Notes: generated from the letters alone by a model not told the origin. A stretch of DNA of 64,000 bases from Phycisphaeraceae bacterium (GCA_019636755.1 JAHBWZ010000007.1:209998-273997), one strand, 5' to 3'. Counted from the stretch's first letter, positions 1 through 8,684 are shown. Numbers and translations: made by a program.

Positions 1-299
1 GGGAACGTCACCGCCAGATGCGCGGCACGCACGAGCATGCGGTAGGAGAGATCCACCCCGTTCACCAGCTGCTCGCCGTGAATGAGTTCATGGAGCGTCA
101 CGTGGTGATCGGCGCCATGCTCCAGGCGTGCCGCGCGGATCACCCGGGCGAAATGGAACGGGTTGTCATGCAGGTCCCCGGTCGCCAGCAGGCGTCCCTG
201 CGACGGAAGATGCACCGATGCGCCGCGCCGCGCGGGCACCGCCCGCAGCGCGTCCGCACCCGCGTGCAGCACGCGGCACACGGCCTCGGCGTCGGACAT
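1..299 (-). CDS. Metallophosphoesterase-like protein, N-terminal part (cut by window edge)
   Basis: The reverse strand reads open from an ATG at 299 to the left edge, so only about the first 99 residues are present. The segment LLATGDLHDNPFHFARVIRA resembles the first metal-binding block (GDxHD/GDxHG) of calcineurin-like phosphoesterases. It is followed by a HVTLHELIHGEQ stretch, in the area where the second metal-binding block of such enzymes usually lies. A GTG at 317 in the same frame is an alternative start. It is divergent from the glycosyltransferase at 378. The fold is inferred from one motif and the substrate is unknown. Confidence 0.5.
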   Translation of the reverse strand, partial: MSDAEAVCRVLHAGADALRAVPARRGASVHLPSQGRLLATGDLHDNPFHFARVIRAARLEHGADHHVTLHELIHGEQLVNGVDLSYRMLVRAAHLAVTF

Positions 300-377
300 G
301 CGGGGCGGTTCGTCCACCGGGCCAGCATACCGGTTGCCGCGGCGCCACGGACGGCGCGATGATGCGATGATGCGCCC

Positions 378-1892
378 GTGCGCCCGCCCCGCACCCCGAC
401 CATCGGCCTCACGATCATCGCCTCCCTGGCGGCGCTGGCGCTGATCGTCCGGATCCCCGCGCTGGGCCAGAGCCTCTGGTACGACGAGATCGCCGCCTGG
501 CGCGACTACGCCGCACACGGCGCCCCCCACGCGCTCACCACGTGGCACGACCCGGCGAACCACGTGCTCCAGACCGCGCTCAGCGCGTGGTCGGTCGCCG
601 CGCTCGCGGACGTGATCGGCGAACCACTCGCCCTGCGCCTGCCGTCACTCATCGCGTCCCTGCTCCTCATTCCGATCCTCGTCATCCCGCTGCGTCCCAT
701 CGCCCCGCGCGTCGCCCTGCTCGCCGGCAGCGCCGCCGCGCTCATGCCCGTGCTGGTCCTCGCCGGCACCGAGGCGCGCGGCTATCCGTTCATGGTGCTC
801 GGCGCGACCACGTCCTCGCTGATCCTCGCGCGGCGCCTGGATGCACCGGACGACATCCCCGGATCGCGCCGCTCCGCCGGTTTCCGGACTGCCCTCGCGT
901 ATGCCGGCGCGATCACGATCGGCACCTGGGGCCACCTGTGCACCGCGCTCGTCGCGCTGGGCCATGCGGTGGTCGTGGGCGTGCTCGCGCTCCACGCGCG
1001 GAGGGCCACTCCCGTCCGGCGCGCGGCGCTGCCGTTTGCACTCGGAGCGCTGGGCTGCGCCCTCGTCCTCGCCCCCGTCATTCCGGGCATTCTCCGGGCG
1101 CGCGCCATGCTGTCGTCCGCGCCGGATGCGCCCGGCCCCTCCCCCTTCGGGGAAGAGGGTCTCGCGGCGCTCCTCCAGGTGACGGGAACCACCGATCCAC
1201 TCGCGGCGCTGTTCGTCCTGCCGCTCCTCGTCGCGGGCATCGTCGCCGTCGCACGACAGCGCCCCCTGCGCCTGCCCGTAATGCTCCTCGTCACCGGCGC
1301 GCTCCTCGCCCCGCCGCTCCTGGCGCTCAGCGGCTCATGGATGTACGCCCGCTTCCTCCTCTTCACCGCCGGCGCCACCGCCATCGTGCTTGCCGCCGGC
1401 ACGGTCGCATGCGTCGCACGCGCCGCGCGCCGCACCGGGCAGCCATCGGGCGCCGCGACCACCGGCCCCCGCACCGCCGCGCGCGCGCTCTCGCTCGCGC
1501 TTCCGCTCCTCACGCTCATCGGCTGGCAGATGGACCTGCTGCGCCGACCCCCGCGCCAGCCGCTCCGCGAAGCCGCGGCGCTCGCTCGCGGGCACCTCGA
1601 GCCCGGCGAGCGCGTCCTGGTGATCGACCTGCACCACCGGGTGCTCGACCCATGGCTGCTTGGCCTCGATCCCGTGTACAGCCTGCGGCTGGGAGAGGAC
1701 CTGGAGCGGGTGCTGCGGGATGCACCCCCGGAACTCACCACCGCGATCGTGCTGTATCCCGACCTCGTCCCGGCCAGTCGCTTCGATCTGCTTGCGTCGC
1801 ACGGCTTCCGCCGGCACGCACGACTGCCCGGGTGGATCGACCACGGGCGGGGGGCGGTGGAGGTGTGGAGGAAGCACGATCGCCCGCACTGA
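378..1892 (+). CDS. GT-C family membrane glycosyltransferase-like protein
   Basis: A 504-residue polytopic membrane protein with roughly ten hydrophobic segments. The first is at residues 8-28, followed directly by GQSLWYDEIAAW. That is the SLWxDE signature placed just after the first membrane helix in GT-C enzymes (ArnT/PMT/GT39 clan), where the acidic residue serves in catalysis or lipid-phosphate-sugar binding. The C-terminal 120 residues are soluble and would face the periplasm. The start is a GTG; the ATGs just upstream are out of frame. Such proteins transfer a sugar from a polyprenyl-phosphate donor to a lipid, glycan or protein. Donor and acceptor cannot be read from the sequence. Confidence 0.75.
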   Translation: MRPPRTPTIGLTIIASLAALALIVRIPALGQSLWYDEIAAWRDYAAHGAPHALTTWHDPANHVLQTALSAWSVAALADVIGEPLALRLPSLIASLLLIPILVIPLRPIAPRVALLAGSAAALMPVLVLAGTEARGYPFMVLGATTSSLILARRLDAPDDIPGSRRSAGFRTALAYAGAITIGTWGHLCTALVALGHAVVVGVLALHARRATPVRRAALPFALGALGCALVLAPVIPGILRARAMLSSAPDAPGPSPFGEEGLAALLQVTGTTDPLAALFVLPLLVAGIVAVARQRPLRLPVMLLVTGALLAPPLLALSGSWMYARFLLFTAGATAIVLAAGTVACVARAARRTGQPSGAATTGPRTAARALSLALPLLTLIGWQMDLLRRPPRQPLREAAALARGHLEPGERVLVIDLHHRVLDPWLLGLDPVYSLRLGEDLERVLRDAPPELTTAIVLYPDLVPASRFDLLASHGFRRHARLPGWIDHGRGAVEVWRKHDRPH

Positions 1893-2053
1893 TCGGAGCA
1901 CCGGGGCCATGGCGAGCGCACGGTCCGAAGCGCGCTGGCACCGGAGTCGCGCGGGATGACTCACCGCGCCCGGGCGGCTTCATGCCTCACTTGGCACGCC
2001 GAGCCGCCACGCGCTCACCATTGCGCTGGTCCTCGCGTGCATGACGTCGCCCA
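1893..2053. other. Non-coding spacer after the glycosyltransferase
   Basis: No gene with coding character was found here. The stretch leads into the relic dockerin-like segment that follows, and it could be decayed remains of the same former gene. Confidence 0.4.
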
Positions 2054-2205
2054 GTGAATGAGGCTGCGCCGACGGTATGCACGTTCCCGGGGACTCATCA
2101 GGTCCAGGCCACGATCGCCGCCGACCTTGACGGGAACGGGAGCGTGGACTTCGCTGACCTGCTGTGCATGCTGGTGCCGCGGGGCGACGCGCGTCTGTCA
2201 CGGAT
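2054..2205 (+). pseudogene. Relic of a planctomycete dockerin-like C-terminal module
   Basis: One forward frame encodes IAADLDGNGSVDFADLLCML followed by VPRGDA. This matches the complete modules of the window (DLDGxGxVDFxDLLxLLSxWGPC), with the terminal WGPC degenerated. There is no signal peptide, no body of a secreted protein and no convincing start upstream, so it looks like the stump of a deleted exported protein. The frame continues downstream without coding character. Confidence 0.5.
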
Positions 2206-2232
2206 GTCCCGCCGGCACGCCCGGCAAGGAGA

Positions 2233-2724
2233 TCAGGTGTCGAAGAAGGCTCTGATGTCCGTCCAGATCAGGGACAACGGGCTGCCGTGCGCCGCTGCGA
2301 CCTCAGCACGACCGGGAAACCGGATCCACTGGGTGCGAAGCGACCGCAGAACCAGGACCTCTGCCTGGGGATCGTCGCTGTCCAGCGCCGTTGCAGGCTC
2401 CGCGTCGATGCAGGCCGCATTGGATACCGCATTCGTGCTGCTGAACCGCGTCTGCCCCCATGCGACGACAGCATCATCAATCTCCAGCCAGACAAGGCCG
2501 ATCACTCGCCCGTCCTGAAGTGCACGGGTCGCCATGGGGTGGTACCTCTGTCTGCAGAGCTTGATGTACCTCGCCGTTCCCTTGCGACAGTCCAGCGACC
2601 GAGAAACTTCGCTGGATGTCGGGTAGTAGCGTATCTGCCGATCATCGAGTATCGGCCAGCACAGCAGACCATGCCGTCGTATGGACGGGATGTTCCGAGG
2701 ATCCGTGAAGTGGTAGAGCGGCAA
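2233..2724 (-). CDS. DarT-like (DUF4433) ADP-ribosyltransferase family protein, orphan
   Basis: A 163-residue protein starting LYHFTDPRNIPSIRRHGLL, which fits the N-terminal NAD-binding block of DarT/DUF4433 proteins (Y-H-x-T, then an SIxxxG segment). A middle block, ARYIKLCRQRYHPM, matches the family's (D)Y(V)xFxxxxxHPM element. E122 in QAEVLV sits where DarT keeps its catalytic glutamate. DarT modifies thymidine in single-stranded DNA and is normally paired with the DarG macrodomain antitoxin. No DarG is adjacent. The start is TTG, with AGGGAGG 8 nt upstream. It could be a divergent toxin, an antiphage factor or an unrelated ART-fold enzyme. Confidence 0.6.
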   Translation of the reverse strand: MPLYHFTDPRNIPSIRRHGLLCWPILDDRQIRYYPTSSEVSRSLDCRKGTARYIKLCRQRYHPMATRALQDGRVIGLVWLEIDDAVVAWGQTRFSSTNAVSNAACIDAEPATALDSDDPQAEVLVLRSLRTQWIRFPGRAEVAAAHGSPLSLIWTDIRAFFDT

Positions 2725-2900
2725 CCCGGGCCCTCCCTGGAGATCCCGCCGACCTGCCGGACATGTTCAGCCCGGAGCCGGGTCAGCCGGCGGATTCATC
2801 GCATGCAGATCCGAAGCTGTCGATGTCCACAAGGGGTGTCAACAGATCACCGGAAGAGCTCCCGGGAGACGATTCCACATCATCACGCCCTCACGCTCAC

Positions 2901-4229
2901 TCAGTCATACCGCAGCGCCACGATCGGGTCCTTCCGGCTCGCCAGCACCGCGGGATAGATGCCGAAGAGCAGTCCGACCGACACCGCCACGATGAACGAT
3001 GCGGCGATCGACCACGCGGTCACCTGGGTCTCCAGTTCCACCGCGGCATTGACGTACCGGGCCAGCACCTGCAGGCGCAGGAGCCGGGGCAGACCCTCCT
3101 CGAGGCCGACGGCCACGCCGACCCCCAGCACGATGCCGACGACGCCGCCCAGGCAGGAGAGCGTTCCCGTCTCGACGAGGAACTGCAGGACGATGTGCCG
3201 GCGCGTCGCGCCGAGCGCCCGCCGGATGCCGATTTCGCGCGTGCGCTCGGTCACCGAGGCCAGCATGATGTTCATGATGCCGATGCCGCCGATGAGCAGG
3301 CTGATGGCGGCGATCGAAATGAGCACGATGTTCCAGATGAGCTGCGTCCGCTTCTGCTCCTCCAGCAGTTCCCACGGCACCACGATCTGCACGTCCGCGA
3401 GCTGCGGATGCTCCACCTGCATGAGTCGGCGCGTGCGATCGGCCGCGATCAGGACCTCCTCGGTCGTCTCCGTGGTGAGGTAGATCTCGGAGATCTCGAT
3501 GTCCTCCCCGGAGAAGGACCCGGCCTGCCGCCGGAAGATGCGGTCACCGAACTCCATCTCGGCGGTCGTCAGCGGGATGTGTACGTCAAGATTGAGATCC
3601 CGTCCGACGAGCGCACTGCCGCGCCCGCCTGCCAGCCCGACGGGCGCGAACACGCCCACGATCCGGTAGACCTTCGTGCCGATCCGGATGTCGCGCCCCA
3701 GCGGATCCTCCACCGGGAAGAACTGCTGGGCGAGGAGATGGCCGATCACCGCGATGGATGACCGCTGCTCCATGTCCTCGTCGGTCAGGTAGCGGCCCCG
3801 CGCCACACGGAGGCTGGCGACGCGGATCAGTTCGGGCGTCGACCCGAACGCCTGGCTGGTCACGCGCTTCTCCCGGTAGGAGATCTCATCGCCAACCGCC
3901 TTCAGCGGGACGATGAACCGCGCGTCCGGGAAGAAGTGGGTAATGCGGCGGAGATCGCCGCGCGTCACGCCGTACGCGACCGTCATGCCGCGGTCCTGCT
4001 GCGCGGCGCTGGCGGACTCGGGCGGAAGCACCGACCGGATGATGACGTTCGTGGCACCCAGCGCCTGGATGTCGCGCAGCGCCTTCTGCTTCGTCCCCTC
4101 GCCGATCGAGACCATGATGATCACGGCGGCGACGCCGAGGATGATGCCGAGGCTCGTCAGCAGGCTCCGCAGCTTGTGCAGGCGGAGGTTGTTGAGCCCG
4201 AGGCGGATGATTTCCAGGAGAAAGGTCAT
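2901..4229 (-). CDS. MacB-like ABC transporter permease (FtsX domain)
   Basis: A 442-residue protein with one N-terminal membrane helix (residues about 22-42), a long periplasmic MacB_PCD domain, and three C-terminal helices of the FtsX type. It includes the conserved TREIGIRRALGATRRHIVLQFL coupling region. The family works with an ABC ATPase in mechanotransmission or export of lipoproteins, peptides or macrolides. No ATPase or membrane-fusion partner lies next to it. The ATG at 4229 was chosen because MTFLLEIIRLGLNNLRLHKLR is the normal family N-terminus; the longer open frame upstream is proline-rich and non-homologous. The substrate is unknown. Confidence 0.88.
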   Translation of the reverse strand: MTFLLEIIRLGLNNLRLHKLRSLLTSLGIILGVAAVIIMVSIGEGTKQKALRDIQALGATNVIIRSVLPPESASAAQQDRGMTVAYGVTRGDLRRITHFFPDARFIVPLKAVGDEISYREKRVTSQAFGSTPELIRVASLRVARGRYLTDEDMEQRSSIAVIGHLLAQQFFPVEDPLGRDIRIGTKVYRIVGVFAPVGLAGGRGSALVGRDLNLDVHIPLTTAEMEFGDRIFRRQAGSFSGEDIEISEIYLTTETTEEVLIAADRTRRLMQVEHPQLADVQIVVPWELLEEQKRTQLIWNIVLISIAAISLLIGGIGIMNIMLASVTERTREIGIRRALGATRRHIVLQFLVETGTLSCLGGVVGIVLGVGVAVGLEEGLPRLLRLQVLARYVNAAVELETQVTAWSIAASFIVAVSVGLLFGIYPAVLASRKDPIVALRYD

Positions 4230-4326
4230 CGGGGGATTCGAACGGGGCCGATGGTAGCCCGGACCCGTCCGCGACAGGTCCGGGCGGTCGTCAGGGGGGG
4301 CCGTTGTATCGGAAGGCGCGGCGCCG

Positions 4327-4632
4327 GTGGCACAGATCGAGATCATCGAGGAACGTTCAGAGCAGGGCCGGTGGGTCTACACCGCCCAGGTGCTCGCCGA
4401 TGACGGCACACTGCGGCGTCACGAGGTCACGCTCTCCTGGGCGGACTACAACCTCTGGTCGACGAGCGGTACCGACGAGCCGGCGTCGGTGGTGACGGCG
4501 GCCCTCGTCGTGCTGCTGGCGCACGCCGATCCCGCCCGGCTGCGGCCTCGCCTCGACTGTGCCACGATCCGGCGCCTGGTGGCCGGTGCCGATGACCTCA
4601 TCCCCGCGGCGATCCGCCCCGAGCACCACTGA
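4327..4632 (+). CDS. Small hypothetical protein
   Basis: A 101-residue acidic, soluble protein with no membrane segment or signal. The N-terminal half looks beta-rich (IEIIEERSEQGRWVYTAQVL, then RRHEVTLSWADYNLW) and the C-terminal half helical. It starts with GTG and is divergent from the permease gene, ending 12 nt before the convergent histidine kinase stop. Codon use matches the surrounding core genes and the opposite frame is less plausible, so it is likely real. No family was recognised. Confidence 0.6.
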   Translation: MAQIEIIEERSEQGRWVYTAQVLADDGTLRRHEVTLSWADYNLWSTSGTDEPASVVTAALVVLLAHADPARLRPRLDCATIRRLVAGADDLIPAAIRPEHH

Positions 4633-4644
4633 CGCCGCGCGCCG

Positions 4645-6234
4645 TCAGCCCATGAGCGGCTGCGGTTCCGGGTGCTGGAACGCAAGCGGCATGTCGACGA
4701 AGAACGTGGACCCGCGCCCCGGCGCCGAGACGAAGGAGACCGTCGCGCCGAGCATGCGGGCGAGTTCGCGGCTGATCGCGAGACCCAGCCCGGTCCCGGC
4801 ATGTTCGCGCGTGTGACTTGCATCGATCTGCCGGAACTTCTCGAACACGATCTCGTGCATGTCCTCGGGGATTCCCGGGCCGGTATCGGAGACCGACAGG
4901 CGGATACCCGGACGGTGATCGGACCGGTTCACCCGGTCCGCCGACACGACGACGCTTCCGCCGCGCGGCGTGAACTTGATGGCGTTGGACAGGAAGTTGA
5001 AGAGAACCTGCCGCAGCTTGCCCGGATCGGTCTCGATGACGGGGATGCGGGAAGCGACCGCCAGGGTGACCTCGATTCCCTTCGCGTCCGCCTGGGACTT
5101 CATCGCCCGGACCAGGTCTTCGAGCAGATCGGGAACGCTGGTCTGCTGCAGGTTGACCTCCATGCGACCGGCTTCGATCTTCGCCATGTCGAGCAGTTCA
5201 TTGATCATTTCCAGCAGTGATTTCCCGCTGGTGATGATGTTGGTCAGGTACCGCATGCGCTTCGGATCCGCCTCCGGGTCGGCCTGCGCGACTTCCAGCA
5301 GCAGTTCCGCGAACCCGATGATCGAGTTGAGCGGCGTGCGCAGTTCATGACTCACGTTGGCCAGGAACTCGCTCTTGAGCCGGTTCGCCTCGGCAAGCGT
5401 GGCGTTCGCCTGCGCGAGGGCGGAGAGCTGCGCATCGAGGCTGCGGTTCGCGCCGGCGAGGCTGGTCTGCGTCTCGCCGAGCCGGTCGAGCATGGAGTTG
5501 AACGCCTCGGCCAGCTGCTCGAACTCGTCGCCCGTGCGGATCTGCGATCGCGTCGCCAGGTTCCCGGCGCGGACCGCTTCCGTCGTCTCGCGCAGATGGC
5601 GCACGGGTCGGAAGATCAGGCGCGTCAGGATGAGCCAGAAGACGACCATCGCCAGCAGGCTGCCGCCCAGCCCGGCGGCGACGATGAACGTGCGGATGCG
5701 CAGCAGTTGTCCCTCGGCGAACTGCGATCCGCGATCGACGACCAGGATCGCGTAGATCGGGTCGGCCAGGCCCGGCTCCACGGCGGGCCCGGAGAACGCC
5801 GTGAACGCGGGCTTGCGCATCGTCCGCCGATCGGACTCGCGGATGACCCGCGCGTACCGCACCACGGTCTGGCCGCGCTCATCCACCAGCCGCAGGTACT
5901 CGTGCTTCTCCGGATCGTCGCGGAACGCGCGCATCGCCTGTGCGACGAATGACCCGGCATCGTCCGGATCGATCCGCGCGGCGAGCACGTACGTGAGCCG
6001 GAGCAGCGACGCCCCCGCTTCATCGCCTGCCCCGCCGGACTCGGAGAACAGGCCGAGGTCGATCCGATCGCTCAGCCACGCATCTGCGATGCGCCGGGCC
6101 TCCTCAAGCTGGAAATCCCGGACCAGGGCCCCGGTGCGGTTCCACGGCACCGCGAGCACGCCGATCAGGATCGCGACGACCGCGCACCCGAAGACGAGCT
6201 GGATCTTGTTCGCGAGGCTGATTCCGGCCGCCAT
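4645..6234 (-). CDS. Membrane sensor histidine kinase with HAMP domain
   Basis: A 529-residue class I sensor kinase. A membrane helix lies at 10-30, a periplasmic sensor at 31-180 and a second helix at 183-207. HAMP follows at about 207-260, then a short coiled coil, HisKA with phospho-acceptor H296 in NVSHELRTPLN, and a HATPase with NFLSNAIKF (N box), DTGPGIP and GTGLGLAI. It would sense an extracytoplasmic signal and phosphorylate a response regulator, but none is adjacent (an orphan kinase). The ATG at 6234 gives the proper N-terminal helix. A TAGCAT hexamer lies 11 nt upstream of this start, with no Shine-Dalgarno. Confidence 0.9.
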   Translation of the reverse strand: MAAGISLANKIQLVFGCAVVAILIGVLAVPWNRTGALVRDFQLEEARRIADAWLSDRIDLGLFSESGGAGDEAGASLLRLTYVLAARIDPDDAGSFVAQAMRAFRDDPEKHEYLRLVDERGQTVVRYARVIRESDRRTMRKPAFTAFSGPAVEPGLADPIYAILVVDRGSQFAEGQLLRIRTFIVAAGLGGSLLAMVVFWLILTRLIFRPVRHLRETTEAVRAGNLATRSQIRTGDEFEQLAEAFNSMLDRLGETQTSLAGANRSLDAQLSALAQANATLAEANRLKSEFLANVSHELRTPLNSIIGFAELLLEVAQADPEADPKRMRYLTNIITSGKSLLEMINELLDMAKIEAGRMEVNLQQTSVPDLLEDLVRAMKSQADAKGIEVTLAVASRIPVIETDPGKLRQVLFNFLSNAIKFTPRGGSVVVSADRVNRSDHRPGIRLSVSDTGPGIPEDMHEIVFEKFRQIDASHTREHAGTGLGLAISRELARMLGATVSFVSAPGRGSTFFVDMPLAFQHPEPQPLMG

Positions 6235-6303
6235 GACAGCAGGGCATGCTACCCGCCCGGCACGCGCTCTCCCGCCGCGGCACGATCCGCGCCGAGACCG
6301 CCG

Positions 6304-6309
6304 TATACT
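6304..6309 (+). promoter_or_regulatory. -10 element (TATACT), probable leaderless promoter
   Basis: TATACT lies 8 nt before the ATG at 6318. Transcription would begin at or next to the start codon, and there is no Shine-Dalgarno sequence. Confidence 0.5.
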
Positions 6310-6317
6310 CGCCCGCC

Positions 6318-6755
6318 ATGATCCGCCCAGGCGCCGATCCCGATGATGTCCGGATGGCAGATGTGCTCTGCGACTTCTGCCGGGGACCGTGGACCCTGGA
6401 TCGCCCGATGGTGGAGGGCCACCGCGGCGCGGTGATCTGCGGCCACTGCCTGACCGTCGCCTACACCACGCTCGTGCTGGAACGCGCCGCGTCGCCCGTC
6501 GACTTCGACTGCCTGCTCTGCCGGGAGGGACCGCGGGACCGCGCCGCCCTGGAGCGCGCGGGCGAGCCGGGCTGGACCAGCCCCGCGCATGCCGAGGCAT
6601 CCGTCTGCCGCCGCTGCGTGAAGCGCGCGGCCGGCGCCCTGCACAAGGATCCGGACGCCGCATGGTGCAAGCCCGTGTCGCCCGGCGGGCGCGGTGATGG
6701 CCCCATGCAGCCCACCGCAGCCTCGGCGGATGAAGACGGCGAATCCGACGGATGA
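6318..6755 (+). CDS. Zinc-ribbon protein of unknown function
   Basis: A 145-residue soluble protein. CDFC and CGHC pairs, 19 residues apart, form a treble-clef or ribbon resembling the ClpX zinc-binding domain. A second pair, CLLC and CRRC, lies further on. The spacing suggests two zinc sites. The tail is acidic and disordered. Its stop overlaps the next gene's start (ATGA), so the two are probably translated together. This suggests a link to the nitroreductase-like enzyme, but the function is unknown. Confidence 0.7.
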   Translation: MIRPGADPDDVRMADVLCDFCRGPWTLDRPMVEGHRGAVICGHCLTVAYTTLVLERAASPVDFDCLLCREGPRDRAALERAGEPGWTSPAHAEASVCRRCVKRAAGALHKDPDAAWCKPVSPGGRGDGPMQPTAASADEDGESDG

Positions 6756-7468
6756 CCGCCCCGGCGCCCCATCGCTTCATCCCGTACACGGCGTATCCGC
6801 CGCCCGGCCCGCCGGAGGAGATCGCCGCGCAGCACCGCGCGATCATGCAGCAGCGCCGGTCCGTCCGCTTCTTCTCCGACCGCCCCGTTCCGCGCCGGGT
6901 GATCGAGCACCTGGTCGCGACCGCCGGCTCCGCGCCCAGCGGCGCCAACAAGCAGCCGTGGCGCTTCGTCGCGATCTCGGATCCGGCGCTCAAGCGGGAG
7001 ATCCGCCTGGCGGCGGAAACCGAGGAACGTGCGTTCTACGCACGGCGCGCCAACCCGCAGTGGCTGCGCGACCTGGAGCCGCTGGGGACCGACCCGGAGA
7101 AGCCGTTCCTGGAGGTCGCCCCCTGGCTCATCGCCATCTTCAGACTGGTCCGCGACGATCGCGACGACGCCGTCACCGACCAGGTCTACTACGTCAATGA
7201 ATCCGTCGGCATCGCGGCCGGCTTCCTGATCACGGCGATCCACCTGGCGGGACTCGTCACGCTCACGCACACGCCCAGCCCGATGAAGTTTCTCTGCCAC
7301 ATCCTGAAGCGCCCGTCGTACGAGCGTCCCTTCCTGCTGCTCCCGGTAGGCTGGCCCGCCGAAGGGTGCGTCGTGCCCGCCCTGCACCGCAAGCCGCTGG
7401 AGGAGATCCTGGTCTTCAACGCCCCCGCGACCGCGCCCGGCGTTCCCTCCATCGAAGGAACCGCGTGA
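6752..7468 (+). CDS. Nitroreductase-family flavoprotein, iodotyrosine deiodinase-like
   Basis: A 238-residue FMN-dependent enzyme. The QRRSVRFFSDRPV block followed by APSGANKQPWRF is the phosphate and flavin binding part of nitroreductases. The segment AAETEERAFYARR, then LGTDPEKPFLEVAPWLI, is characteristic of the iodotyrosine deiodinase (IYD) branch. In that branch an active-site lid contacts halotyrosines. Length fits soluble bacterial IYD homologues. The family performs reductive dehalogenation or nitroreduction with NAD(P)H; the substrate here is inferred only from similarity. It overlaps the zinc-ribbon gene by 4 nt. Confidence 0.82.
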   Translation: MTAPAPHRFIPYTAYPPPGPPEEIAAQHRAIMQQRRSVRFFSDRPVPRRVIEHLVATAGSAPSGANKQPWRFVAISDPALKREIRLAAETEERAFYARRANPQWLRDLEPLGTDPEKPFLEVAPWLIAIFRLVRDDRDDAVTDQVYYVNESVGIAAGFLITAIHLAGLVTLTHTPSPMKFLCHILKRPSYERPFLLLPVGWPAEGCVVPALHRKPLEEILVFNAPATAPGVPSIEGTA

Positions 7469-7474
7469 CCCGCC

Positions 7475-8266
7475 ATGTCGTTCGGACTCGCCCGTGGACG
7501 TACACTCGCATTCGACGGCTACGGCCTGACCCGGGCGAATCTTCCACCCTGGCGCGACGACGGTGATCCGGCCGCCAACCGGATCGATCCGCGCACGTGG
7601 TTCGCGGATCCCGGGCGCCGCTTCGAACTGGAGATCGGCTCCGGCAAGGGCACGTTTCTCGTCCAGCAGGCGCCGAGAGCGCCGATGACCAACTTCCTGG
7701 GCATCGAGTGGGCGCGGGAGTTCTTCGCCTACGCCGCGGACCGCGTCCGGCGCCATGCGCTGGCGAATGTCCGCATGCTTCACACCGATGCCACGGAGTT
7801 CATCCGCTGGCGCCTGCCCGACGGCATCGTGGATGTCATTCACCTCTACTTCTCCGATCCCTGGCCCAAGGCGCGGCATCACAAGCGCCGCGTGGTGCAG
7901 GACGCCACGCTGGTCGAGTTCCACCGTGTCCTCACGGCCGGCGGCGAACTGCGCATCGTGACCGACCACCCCGACCTCCGGGTGTGGTACGAAGCGCACG
8001 CATCCCGCCATGCGGACCGCTTCGAGCGCCTGCCGTTCACGCCCGCGGCGACCACGGCCGTGGACGAGGCGGTGGCCGGCGCCGCGGACGACCAGGATGA
8101 CAGAGATGCCGATGATGACACAGGCACCCGCCGGGACGCGCCCATCGCGCCGCGCGCGGACTCCGCCGCCGCCGCCGGCGAACTCGTGGGCACGAACTAC
8201 GAACGCAAGTTCCGCGAGGCGGGGCGGCCGACGTTCTTCGCGATGACGCTTCGACGGCGCGGGTGA
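7475..8266 (+). CDS. trmB: tRNA (guanine-N7-)-methyltransferase
   Basis: A 263-residue SAM-dependent methyltransferase that makes m7G46 in tRNA. The SAM site ELEIGSGKGTFL, the FLGIEW block, the catalytic region YFSDPWPKARHHKRRVV, and the C-terminal TNYERKFREAGRP signature are all present. About 45 residues rich in Asp, Ala and Arg are inserted before the C-terminal signature, making it longer than most bacterial TrmB proteins. It begins 6 nt after the nitroreductase stop, so it is probably co-transcribed. Confidence 0.93.
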   Translation: MSFGLARGRTLAFDGYGLTRANLPPWRDDGDPAANRIDPRTWFADPGRRFELEIGSGKGTFLVQQAPRAPMTNFLGIEWAREFFAYAADRVRRHALANVRMLHTDATEFIRWRLPDGIVDVIHLYFSDPWPKARHHKRRVVQDATLVEFHRVLTAGGELRIVTDHPDLRVWYEAHASRHADRFERLPFTPAATTAVDEAVAGAADDQDDRDADDDTGTRRDAPIAPRADSAAAAGELVGTNYERKFREAGRPTFFAMTLRRRG

Positions 8267-8489
8267 CGCGAGGTGGTGACGCCGGCGGCGCGACCCGACG
8301 GGCCCGGCATGCCGTGAGATCCTCCTGCCGACACCGGGCCGGTCGGGACGATGCAGCGCCCGCCGCGCTCCGTCCGTGCGTGCCCGGAGACTGCACTCGC
8401 CGGGGCGACCATGCGGGCGACCTGCGCCCGCCGTCCGCACCGGTCGCAACGCAGTAGACTGCCGCGGAACCACCGGGATACCTGCCACG

Positions 8490-8630
8490 ATGAACAGCCC
8501 CCCTGCCGACAGGAACCTCTGGTTCCTCAACACGCTGGTCTCGATCCGCCTCTCCGCCGGGGACGGACACGACGGCATCTCGGTGCTCGAACACCGCGTG
8601 CCGTTCGGGGACTCCCCGCCGCTGCAATAG
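8490..8630 (+). pseudogene. Truncated cupin-family gene, N-terminal stump
   Basis: An ATG opens a 46-residue frame that reads DRNLWFLNTLVSIRL, then GISVLEHRVPFGDSPPLQ and a TAG stop. This matches the N-terminus of single-domain cupin proteins, which continue from DSPPLH into the HxHxxE metal-binding strand. The stop falls just where the metal ligands should begin. No cupin core was found in any frame downstream before the GNAT gene starts at 8685. It looks like a gene truncated by deletion. Confidence 0.55.
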
Positions 8631-8684
8631 CGCCGCGCTCGCGGTGCATGGCACGGGCCGCGCGCACACCACCGCTCTGCACAC

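Noticed and set aside
2901..2960. Possible terminator after the MacB-like permease gene
   Set aside because: No stem with adequate pairing was found.
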